Source of the DNA: Elysia marginata
Lineage: Eukaryota; Mollusca; Gastropoda; Plakobranchidae
Assembly (NCBI GenBank): GCA_019649035.1
Contig: BMAT01008046.1
Location: forward strand, 269,014-313,915
Length of the DNA stretch: 44,902 bases
Reading direction: 5' to 3'
The translations under genes were made by a program, and so were the position numbers. Numbering within the stretch: the stretch's first letter is position 1; each line of letters starts with the position of its first letter. The notes beneath the pieces were generated by a model, which searched no databases, was not told the DNA's origin, and saw only the letters and a list, made by a program, of their open reading frames with translations. Of this stretch, positions 10,543 to 22,800 are shown one piece after another.

Positions 10543-13500
10543 GCATGAACGGAGGCTTTGTCATTTATCAATGAAGTAAGAGATATTCAAGTTTTAGCGA
10601 AATGTACCAGCAAAAGACTGAGCGAGTAGAGATGACCTTGTAACAAATTTAGCTTATGGGAAAACCCTTGTGGTGTGTCAAAATGTTATCAGGAAGTTCT
10701 TTCTTGGGTCAGTGTAAAATGAATGTTTGGAATGCGGTAAAGAAAAATGTTTTGAGCGGTTTTGGACTTTTGTCAGTTCTCTCTCGTATTGAATTCCTTA
10801 TAATTATAAAACATCATACCACTTTATATTATCAATGAAGAGGCATTGAGGTAAATATGGCATTGCCTACAGTTGAGGTAAAAAGAATGCTTTTGATTAT
10901 TTTCCTCGTTGTTATCTTACCAGCCAAGCCTGAAAAAACGACCCAATTCCTAGTCTTAAAATAGACACGGTAAATAGAACTATGATTGGCATGTGTGTCA
11001 CGGCTTTCGCCAAGGCTTGTCCAGTAATAATGTCAAACTTAATACCCACAGTCTCTCCGCAATCTTCGCCGTTCCCAGTGTTGAGTGACAAATGATCAAT
11101 ACATCCAGAATATATTATTATACTGACCGGGGCACAAGAAATGGACAGAAAATGCGCAGGGAGGGAAACTTATTTTTGTCAGTATTTTACCTTGCTCGTG
11201 TAATGATTGTTAGGTGGAGTTACTTAGGTGCATGTCTGTACCTGCCACGGCGAGCGTGTTTCCTGGTGCACTTATGACGTGGCCCAGAGGTGCGCGCAAG
11301 TAAGTTGGTGGCGTCATTCCTATATCAGTGTCCCTCGCGGTCACTTCATGTACGGACTTTTATAAGTGAATTAAGCCAGGCGGCATACAGAAAAAGCAAT
11401 GCGCCATACGTTACTCGTCATATCACCAGCCACTCACTACACTGCTCAATTTCCGTAGGCCGCTCAAAATTATATAGCCAGTTCAACGCTGAAAAGTTTA
11501 ATATACCCCATACGACTTTGCGACTATTCACAGAAGAACATCCGTGTGTACGTATTAGCAACATTGCGGACGAAGAATAGTTATTTTTCTTTGGTGGGCA
11601 AGAACGAATATATTGAGCCAAGCTCGCAACGTTGAATGGAAGTCAAATTAAATAAACAAATACATTGCGTTTTGAGCGGCGTTTCAAGAGTGCTGAGCGA
11701 CATTTAAACGACGTCATATGACGTCGTCGGTGGAGTCAGTGACGAACGGTCAAATGACATTATTTTAACTTTTTTGTGTAATAGACATTTTCGGTTGCTT
11801 GTGCCATACTTAGAAACACACCGGCGTCGGGACCGACGGTCAGTCCGTGACATCCACTCATGGTGAGGTTTTGGTATGCACTACGGCGGCCTGTGCCTAG
11901 TTACGAATGAAAAGATGCTGTTGCTGTAGTACAGGCCAAAACTTCCCAAAAAAACTGTCAGGTCCGGCCTGAACGTCGGTTCCGACACTGGTGTGGAGCT
12001 TGTGGTTGGTTGTTTGAATTTTAACGTCTCTTTTCAACTACAAGGTCATNNNNNNNNNNNNNNNNNNNNNNNNNNNNNNNNNNNNNNNNNNNNNNNNNNN
12101 NNNNNNNNNNNNNNNNNNNNNNNNNNNNNNNNNNNNNNNNNNNNNNNNNNNNNNNNNNNNNNNNNNNNNNNNNNNNNNNNNNNNNNNNNNNNNNNNNNNN
12201 NNNNNNNNNNNNNNNNNNNNNNNNNNNNNNNNNNNNNNNNNNNNNGATCTCTGAGCGAGTGTCTTACCGCTAGGCCACAGAGCCGGTGTGGAGCTTGTGG
12301 AATACAGATTTCTTATGTAACACGCATGTTGTCCGCCCGCATTTTGAACATTCGTCGCGAGTAACCTATGGCGTGTGGAAAACAGCGAAAGGCTTACTCT
12401 GTAAGTCGCCTACTAAGAGCTTCATTTGACAGCATAGTTTTAATTGCACACATTCAACATTCATTTTTGACTGACTTGCCTGAGGAAGACAAGAAGAAAC
12501 TGAGGCTGATTTATTACATTTACTGTACACGTTCAAGCATTGAGCATAATCTAAGAATTAACTTTACAAGATCTGATTGCTTTCCGGAGATAACGGTAAG
12601 GTGAGAATTGGATTCGGAATGAAACTAAAATCGACATGGCGGGACTGGGAGTTGGCAGGTGGGAGCGATGGAGGGAGGTGTGGTGGTGAGAAGCACCGGC
12701 CTATAGTCTATATGGTTTTTTTATTTGGTAACAGACAAAGGGAATGACTTTTGTAGGTAATAACTACAGAAATTTATCTCCGCCTTCGCCCGACGGACGG
12801 TATGGAATGAACATGTTCATTCAAACGGTCTGATCGGAGATGACTGATTTTGGTTTGGCTGTATTGCCGATTTTCTTGTCCTGCCTTAATTATTTTGCTG
12901 GTGATCATTTTTTTTAATTTACCGGGAAACGGTCCAGTCTGACCGACGGGCCCGACACCGGTGTGCATTCACTCTAAAATGAAAACCTCACAAAGAATAT
13001 CCTTCGAAAGAAATCACGCCTTAGCTTAGCATTAATTTGATTAAAAACCCTTATTAGGGCCCATGCAAAGAGCATATGTTGTCATCAATGTCTGCTCAGG
13101 CGGGAGAACATGCATTTTTTTGGTTTTAACTTGTCTATTTTTCTACTTTTATGTAATTGATTTTTGCTTTTTGGCTTTTTGGCCTAGGCACTCAGATATA
13201 CAGCTGTTATGTTTATCCCGTCTATTTTCCGTCCTTAAGCCTTCCCCTGTCCCCAATCTTCCCCCAATCTCTTTTCGAGGTAAGTGACAGATAGATGAGT
13301 ATCTCGCGATGACTAAAGACCGCTCACAAAATATTTTCTTATTATGCGCTTTATAAAAGTTTTATGATGACCTGGACTCGACAATAGATAGATAACACGT
13401 TATCTTAAGCGACTGCGAATGTTATGTTGGACAATTATGCTAGTAACATCCTATTTCCAAAATGTTTTGTCAGAAAATAAAGCCACTTATCAATTATATT

Positions 13501-15390
13501 CTACGGATATTAGGGATATGATCACACTCATTTTGGCCGCGCTTTTCATATCGTCCCATCTCCCATCTGTGCATGCAGTGCACTTTCACGCATTTACTAC
13601 TACGGTTACCGTTAAGCTGTGAACACTGTACCGGTGTAACCATCCCAGTCTTGCTTTCCTTCGCAGGTCATGCTCTCTGTTTCATAACATAACTTCTGAA
13701 CATGAGACCATCTCCGATAGAGCTAAAGAAAGCTTAATTTGCTCGACTAGCTGATTACGTGAGCCAAGAGAAGTTACACATGATTGAATGTAGCCATCAC
13801 ATCCAGGGAGTCCACATCTGTCACTTGACAGGTCGAGATCAGGTCAAGACTCCCAGAAAACCCCAGCTTTTAGCGGGCTAATTTTTAAGATAGCGATAAT
13901 TCTGTAATTCTGATTTTTTAAGTGACGTAATATTTTTTATATGATTGAAAGATTTTAAAGGCATGAAATTAGCGGTGGATAGAAGTAGGATTTTGAGTGG
14001 AAATGCCCGAAATGTCTGTCCTTAGTATGATCCGAACCTTCGACTTATAGATGCTTCAGCACCCACCGCCCTACCACTTAAACAAACATAGCTTATATCA
14101 TGTCGCCACTACGCTCCTTAATATTATTTATTATAATATTTTACAATGTGTTAAAAACAATATGGAATCTTCCATCGTGGGTACTCTAGTGGCAGTGAGA
14201 TTTGAAACGTGAATTAGTTCGAATAATACATTAATTTCTTTTATTGTTTCCTCCTACACGATTTCCCATTATGGCTAAGTTTTCTAAGGCAGGCACGAAA
14301 TTTAAAATATACCTATATACGAGCTTTATTTTATACCTAATTATAGAACCTCGGGTTTTACCATATATACGAAGATACCGAAGCAGGGACATAACTATGT
14401 CGAATTCTTAACAATCAAATTTTTGGAATTGTATAGAAAATTAAATTGCCATCTAAAACTGCGCAATACTTAGTGGGTCATATTAAGTTGAATCATGCAA
14501 TTGAGGAGCTCAGAGACTTACAGAAAACGAAGTCTTAATTCTTGCACAGCGATTCTGGTCTCGGTAAAAACCCATTTTATTCCTTATAATGCCAATAAAG
14601 TGTGAATTTGCCTCTAGATTTAGATGACATATCCATTAATTTATCGAAGAATTTTTAAAGCTTTGGTTAATACCAAAAGCATATGGTCATTATCAGAACA
14701 AAAGAATACTTACAACAACCCATTTAGGTGTAAATCTTTTGATTTCACGTTCTCATGTGAAAAATCTGAGTCTGTCTTAACCGTAAAGTCTTAATTCAAT
14801 CCCCCATAGACCCACCCAGCTCAGATAAAGCCATGTTCCTAAAGAGAAGGGAGGTAAAGTCGTCCATATTGGACGGAGCTTGATCTATATCTAGAATCTA
14901 GGTCTAAAAATCTGTGCAAAATCGTACTAAAAAACTGTCAACGGACCCAATAGGCTTTTTTGTAAACCATAAGTGAAATAAAAAAAAATCCTAAATAACG
15001 CATGAGATATCCTCTAAAAGAAGAAGAGGTTTACTCGAGATTTCCGGCGAGATTTCCTATACTATTAAGCTACCAAAGTACACAACGAAAGCAATGGCTA
15101 TCGGGCGATGACAGGCGATATAGGTACACAGTATTGTGGTCCAATCGGGCGACGGCGGGCGCTATATGTGGGGTTGAAATAAGCTAAGCTATGCTTGTCT
15201 TACTGAAAAGAGAAAGACGCGTTTATGAACAGTAACACCCATGCTTAAAACTCAATAATATGCCAAGATCTACAAGCTGTTGCGATTTGAACAATTAGAG
15301 GATCACGTTGACTCAAAGTGTCACTGTCAGAGGGTAGATTAACAAAGAAAACTTTTTATCCTCTAAATCCAACTTAATGTGTCTCTCTGT

Positions 15391-15439
<49 letters not shown>

Positions 15440-16779
15440 CTCTCTCATCCTTCCTGTCTGTCTGCCTGTGTGTCTGACTGTCTGCCTGTCTGTCTCTTCT
15501 CTTCTCTCTCCCATCCTGTTTCTTTCTCCCTCCTATTCTGTTTCTCTCTCCCTCTTATCCTGTTTCTCTCTCTCTATTCTCTCTACCCGTCCTGTTTCTC
15601 TCTCTCTCTCTCACATACTGTTTCTCTCTCTCCCATCCTGTTTCTCTCTCTCCCTCTCTCCCTTTCTTCTCTTTCCCCACCCCTCTTCCCTCATACTGAA
15701 GTATCTGCTTCAGTTCTGCCTGGTTTTCACTTTAAAAATGCTTATTTCAAGTCAGTACATAACCCTTGTAATTTCTACACGCCAGATTCGAAAGTGTATA
15801 TCTGTCTTATATTGTTACAAGTGGTTTACAGAATTGAAATCATACATGTACTACATTTGTCCACTTGGCTGATTCCAAAACCTAAAAAAAAGTTATATAT
15901 ATGTGAGGCGGCCAGAGTAAAGCAGGCATAGGTCAAAATTTTGACTTATTGAGTTGTTTTCATTTTCTAAAACTGTATTTTATGCTAAACAGGTGAAAAA
16001 ATTACACCTGTGGCTTATTTAAACCTTTGCAATTTTATTCGGAAGGCAGTAAGGATAGTTGTTATGAAGAAAAACGATAAATCTTAAGAGCTGTAACTCA
16101 AAACTAGTTTTAGCGACTTTTGCCTGATTCATTCAGGGTGTCACACATTTAGCAAGGTTATAGGTTATCGAAACTAATCGATTTATTTAATGATGCAAGC
16201 CAATGTTAGTTAAGACGAGGCGCATGGACTCTGTCATACTGGTCAATCATGCACTGCGAATAGCTTGACCTCGAATGTACAGGTGATCATTTGACAGTGA
16301 AGATGAATTATTGACAGCGCTGCCAAGCAAGGAAAGACATAAGTTGTGGTGGCGAGCTGAGGTTTGGGATAAAGCGAGGGGGTGGGGGGGGGGGGAATAT
16401 TGGTTGCTGTGACCTTTCCTTATCGCCAATGTCGAGAATTGTCGGAACTTAGTCTGTCATTTTACTTAGCACATGACTATTCCCAATTTAACCTCTCAGA
16501 TTTCTTACAAGCAGCTAATCTACAACAAACGACAGTTTTTTTAATGTAAAATAGTCTGGTCATGCATTTGTGAAGGTAGTTTTGTAACATAAAGATTCAG
16601 GAAGAGTGAACTTAAACAACATCATTACTATGATAAAATTGTAGTATTAGATATTTTATGCAGCATTTTCTGAACTTCAGAAAATCGTATTTTATGTATC
16701 AATAGTAATCGACATACTGATTTAACGGCATCAAGCTCTCTCTCTCTCAATTCTCTCTCTCTCTCTCTCTCTCTATCAC

Positions 16780-16828
<49 letters not shown>

Positions 16829-19800
16829 GTTCATTTTAGCTGTTTTAGCTGCAACCAAGAAATGAAAAATATCTCTTAAGAAATATGGGATGATCACAAA
16901 ATTATTTGCTAATAGTTCTTGGGGCCCTTCAACAACAAAAATTAGAGACGATAAGATAATTTTCTTTTGTCCCATCGAATATCTGCTATACGATGTGCCA
17001 TAGATATTGTACAACACCACGAGTGTCTAAACATTGCTTGCTACTCGGCTCGTCCTTACTTAATACGCCAAATATTGGACGGTGCAATCATCCGGCTGAG
17101 TGAAGTTTTAAGTCCACTTTTCATTTTTCCAAAAACAATTTTTATTGTAAAATTTGCCATCTACTTTTATTTCAATGTTCCAACATTCCACTGAGAATTA
17201 TACCGACATATTTCATTGGTTACACGTTCATAACATATTTGCCTATGTTTGATAATAACCATTAAGATTTTAGGAAAAATATTACAACGAGTGAAGTCAT
17301 GGGATATGACCGAGACAGTCGGTTACGCAGTTTTATTTTTTACTGAGTTCGGTCATTTCTAATGAGGCACTTTTTTAAAAACAAAAGCAAGAAATCTACG
17401 CCTACATTTTATGGTCAGCCTATGTGGTGGTGTAAAGACGCGTGTTGCTAAGGTCGTTGTGTGAAGGGGTGAATACTAAAACTTTTAAATGATTGCCTTA
17501 GCCCAATGTGTCTTCTTCTCAGTCTGATACTCGTCAATCCTCTATCGGGAATGAGATTAGCGGGAAAACAAGAGTTATTGTTCCTGTTTGAAAGGTCGTG
17601 TCCAACACAAGACCTAAAAAACAATGCTTTCTCAGCGTTATCAACAAAAGAAAACTGCTTTTTAAAAATTCACTGAGGCTTATAATTTGAAGTGTGATTA
17701 CCTTGATCCATTCCAAGAAAAATTGCGAAGATTTTTAATATGTTTTTTAAATATTTTGCTTACAGACACTCAATTTATCTAAGCTACGTTGTCTTTTTCA
17801 ACTTTAACTGCGGCAACCTGCGGGTCTCTTTTTATCTTTGCTTTTATTTAAAATATTTTTTGTATTGTACATTAATATATAAAAAATTGACATAATTATA
17901 AAATAAATAATAAACCACACCTATTGTTAGACAGGTCTTTCCTGCTGTACTGACACGTTGCTGGTATACATAACAATAACACAATAAATAAAATTAATGT
18001 ATTTAATGGATAAGGAAGAAAAATCACTGGATATTTTATGGACAACGTTGAGAAATCTATTTCGCTAAGACTAAAACAAGCTGCTAAATTTTTACGCCCA
18101 CATGCAAAATGTTTATCATAACATAATTATAGATCTAGAAACTGAAAGGTTTTTAACAATAAATTTAAAGTTTTTTTTCCTTCAAAGGTACAATAGGTTT
18201 TCCCCTTAAACGCCAAAATGTAGTCTCTGTTTTTTGCTTTGCTAAATGCAGAGCCAACTGACACGATCGAGATAGCTCGAAATGAAACCAGCGTGGGTTC
18301 ATTCTCATAAGTAAAGAATACCGACATGCAACGGTTTGCTTAAATAGCTGCAATCAGTCGCTTATGACATTCCCTTTTCTCTTCCACTCCAAACAAAATG
18401 GCTGAAGTAGGCATTAAGCTTTTATATATACAAAGAAAATATATGAATGAAACATTAAAAGCACGTAGTAGGCCTACAGAGCCAATATGCAGCAACCATA
18501 GTTATTATAGAGAATTTAGGCTTTCAAAACAGTGGAAAAAACAAAAGATATTGCTTTGGCTGTTGAAGTGTTCGACTAACAAAAGTAAGATGGTTTATTG
18601 TTTTAAATTTTAAAAGTGAAAAATGATAAATTATCAAGACAAAACTAAGTAGATCGAAGGAAATAAAACAATGAAAACTAGAAGAAAAAATGCTCTTACG
18701 CCTTGGCTGCCTTTCAGCCAAGAACGGCTACTCTAATTCCCTCTTGAAATCGCATTCCCGATACATAGATGTTTGCAGCCCTGGAGAAACCCTGCAGTCA
18801 TCCACAGGTCGACCTGGGAGCCCTGGAAATTTTGGTGGAGTGTTTGCCGATTAGTATACAAAAAGATTCTGTCTGGCCGATATGCCATTCAATATTATAC
18901 CTCCTCCTCCATCAGTTCTAATGTGGCGTCTTTGGCAGATTCGTCTATGACGGCTCTAACCCTTCCTGCAATTCTTTTTGAACACACCTGCGCAGGGTGC
19001 TTGCTGTCAGTCGTTTTATTTTGTCAATACCATTCATTTCATTGAGTTTCTAATAGTTGGAAAGTTTCTTCGTTTTAAGAGGGGCAGATGTTGACCAAAT
19101 ATGTTGGTGTTTTTATTTCTAGAGGCGACAGGCGAAGGATGGCGGTATCTTTCCGCTGAGCTAAGAAAGTTTTTTTTCCCTTTCTAGTCTTGATGCTGGA
19201 TGACCTTTTGTCGTTTTATGCATTGGGTGCATAAACCCAATGTGTGAAGGGTTTGAAGATTCCAAAGCTGTTTTGCTTTGACCAGGGTGTGAAAGATAAC
19301 CCATTACAACCGAGAAACTTTTATCAGGGCTATTTTACCTACATTTATATGTACTCAAGTCTGTCGTAAATGTTCCATATTGTGCTACATTTTGCGATTT
19401 GAATACGTCTGCGGGTCATAGATCTAATCTTTTTAATAAAATAAAATGACGTTTTTATAAGATTTAAAACCAACAGGGTGACCGATACCACCTCATATGC
19501 AACATTTTATGCTTGCATTGCTCATTTGTTTCAAGGTCAGGTTCACTTGTTTTTAAATCATATTTTATCATCCTCCTTCTACAGCATGCTCGTTTATAAG
19601 ATTAAACTGGGCTCTTACGAAATGTATTCTTTGAAGTTGAGATTTTCTTCTAGGTAACATTTTAGCCGTGTTCTTTTTTTAACGGTGAGCATCAAGCAAT
19701 AGGTCACGGCCCTAAATCACAGACAAATTTATCTCTCTGAGCGGGTCGTAAAGTTAAAAAAATTAATTCTTACAAAACAAAATAAATCCGAGAGTAAAGC

Positions 19801-22800
19801 ACAAAAAAATCAATGATTTAATCTGCTGTAAACTAAATTCAGTAGGTGTGGCGTGTGATAAACCAATGTCTACGGTGGCAGTGGGTGCGACAGCAATCAG
19901 CTGTATGCCAGACGCCCTGGCGTCGTGAATGATTCAAGATCTTCATCTTGGCAGCGAGCGATAACTCCCACTGTTTACGACCGGTAGGTCTAATCGTTGT
20001 AATGGCGGCTGTGAGCAGAAGTGGGCGCTTCCGACTAGGGTGTCTGTATTACCTGCACTGATAATCGCCGACAAAGTGTGCCAGTTTAGCCTCGTCTAGA
20101 GTGTTCAAGTAGACAGGGGTTTCCCAGAATTTTTTCTCCACCTGTTCTCAAGAGAGATGGATTGTTTTCTCGTTTTGCTCGCTTTTTGGTTTCTTTTATT
20201 TTTTTGTGTTTTTATCCCAAAGGGTTGGGAAATCCTTTGACGTATCGTTTTTTTCATTTATCTCTTTTTCTTATATGAGTATTATTGTGTGTGTGTGTTG
20301 CTCTCACTCCCTTTGCCATCTCTCACCCATTCTGCATTTTTTAAAATTCTGTTTCTCTTTTTCTTTCCGATCCAATTTCATTTAATTCTGAAATAGTGAT
20401 CCAAATATTATTCGGTACAATTGATCTTTGACAATAATGAGATTCTGGGCTTCAAGAAAGCACTGGTTATTTCAATACCCAATAATTGATTTATATATTA
20501 ACGCGACTCTTTATCTCTATAACTTTGTGTCGCGCCTCAAAGCTAGGCATTATATATTTCTTTAGCTGTATTTCTTATTTGAAAGTGCGAGACCACAATC
20601 GAAGCCTCCGATGCCAGTACATGTCAACTTCCTGATACGGGTTGTTCCACCTGGTTGCCTATTAACATTTTCCGAAAATCGGTTTATTGCGATGAACAAA
20701 TAAATGATATTGCCAAATTCATAACATATTTCTCAGCATCCTTAATAGTGTAGTGATCTGATCATGTCGCAGGTTTTTTGCGAAATCGATTTTCATTAAT
20801 GTAATGAGTAACACCTAACAGAGAGAAACCAACTATACAAATAAGCAAACGATGCAAGAGATGGAGGTATAGACTAACAAAGGCAGAACAGACTCTGAGC
20901 AGATGAGGGGAGATAGCACATTGAAAAGGAAATCGATGGGGTAAGAACAAACTGCTCAACTAGGATTTTAACCACTCATCTAGTTACAGGCCGATGTGAC
21001 ACGGCGGAAAACTCGGCACGAATTCCAGTGAACCCACTCGAAACGCACAAGTAAACGTTGTAAACGACTTTATAAATAAAAATAATTCTGCAAATCATTT
21101 TTAATCTGATGTGCGGACTGTGTAAGAAAAAGTTTTGTCGAGCCCTGTAACATTAATTGCGTAGGGACTTTCACAGATTATTGAGTACCATTATTAGCAA
21201 CATTGAAGGCTACTGTAAAGATCGCTGGAACTTAGTTTTCGGAATCGAGGCCTTATATTGACAAAAAATGACGTTTGTTTTCTTTTATGCATTGGTGTGC
21301 ATTTTGTTTAGACTCAGAGCCCTGTCTCTCTTTCTACCGCCTCATCCCTGTTACGCGCCGCTCCGTCTGTCTTTATGTCTCTTTCTTCCACACTCTCCCT
21401 CCCCTAACCCGCCCTATCTCCATCTTCTTTCAATTATAAATCAAGATCATGCATAAGTTATTGAAACCAATAATAGTTCTCTGGTTGTAATTAAAAAAAA
21501 ACTATTTCACTATCATTTAAAGTAGTTGACTAGGAGGATTTCGGTCAAATCTCCTCCGGAACGTGTCAACTATTTTTGTTGTACAGTTCATCACGTACCG
21601 CCATGTTTTTTTTGTTTTTTTTTGGCTAGATATCCATATGAATCTTCTGTTGACCTTCCAGGAAGTTTCATAATATTTATTTTACAGTATGCAGTTAATG
21701 TTTTCTCAAGAGTTCTATTTCAAAACACTGCTTACTAAACCTTGTCCTAGTCTGTAAATTTTGATTTTTAATACCCGGGTTCCTAAACTAAGTCAAGCTT
21801 TTTCTTTTTCTTAGAACTTAGCTTTAGCACTTAAATTAAAATATTTAAATCTCTTTGAGAAGCTATAAGCTGTTTATTGGCTTCCATTTTAATTCTATAA
21901 AAAAAGAGATGAAATCTTTATTAAAGTTGTGGCTAAAATATCTTTTCTCATTTACACGTGCATAAGGAATTGAAGTAGCCATTCTGCAATCATAAGGAAA
22001 CTCTGAAAATTTTAAGATCGAATTTGGAAAAGTCTGCCATTCTCTAACTAGGCTACTTGTTGGGAGTGTTCTTAGGTTTATTGAGCGGGTTCCATTAGTG
22101 CATTGGGGCGTGGCAACTTACTGCCATCTGCCAACATATAGAATGTCACGGTCGACGTTTACCCAAATCACAGTCGCCAACACGCATGCGCATACATGTC
22201 AAAATGTACATTGACTTCTAAGTTCTTATGGCACTCGCAATGTTGCAATTAAGAAATTTAATGTGCAGGAGTTGGGTTTAAATTTTGCAGAAAAGTTAAA
22301 AAGGTTTAAGAGGTCGAAATAATAAAAAAAATTATATTACAAAAATTTAGCCGCGTCCCTGTTGGCTTGTTTTCGGTCATTTTACCTTGCGTAAACCTTT
22401 TATAAGTTAACACACTAAAATACTGCAGTCCACAAACTAGAGGCGGTGTTTATGTGGTATAGTATAGTTTTTGAAACCTATTTGGTAAACCCATCTTGTT
22501 TTTAATGGTTGCTTTTATGTGTGTGTATTTTTTGTGTGTTTTGCTCTCGCCATAAAAAGGTGTATCACAGTCTAGTGATTGAGCTGGAAGGAAAGGTTTT
22601 TTTTAATAAATCTCAAGGGGTAGAATTTAAAACGTATTTTTTGTCGTCCAAGTTATCACTCGTGAAATCGTTCCTAGATTTCTAGTCCTAAGATTACAAA
22701 CTGTCTAGTCGTCCTTGTTTAGGCCATTTAATGTATGTAGATTGACACTATTCATCATAATGTCGCGCAGACAAAAACCTCCGTCTAAAAATATCCATTT

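Larger units (their letters stand above)
11817..12965. mobile_element. Remains of a DNA transposon family with terminal inverted repeats
   Basis: Three related ~30-bp ends are present: 11817-11850 (CACACCGGCGTCGGGACCGA), 11961-11995 inverted (reverse complement begins CACACCAGTGTCGGAACCGA) and 12931-12965 inverted (reverse complement begins CACACCGGTGTCGGGCCCGT). The first pairs with either of the others, giving a 179-bp or a 1149-bp element. The outer pair is slightly more alike. No transposase frame is seen and no clear target duplication was found. The family is not identified. Confidence 0.5.

Noticed and set aside
11290..11580. 96-aa ORF in intron E-F
   Set aside because: No domain, no fitting splice sites, near mobile-element remains.
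11993..12364. 123-aa ORF
   Set aside because: It crosses the N gap inside a SINE.
15377..15931. 184-aa and 134-aa overlapping ORFs
   Set aside because: Low-complexity Ser/Leu translation of a CT-rich tract with no splice or domain support.
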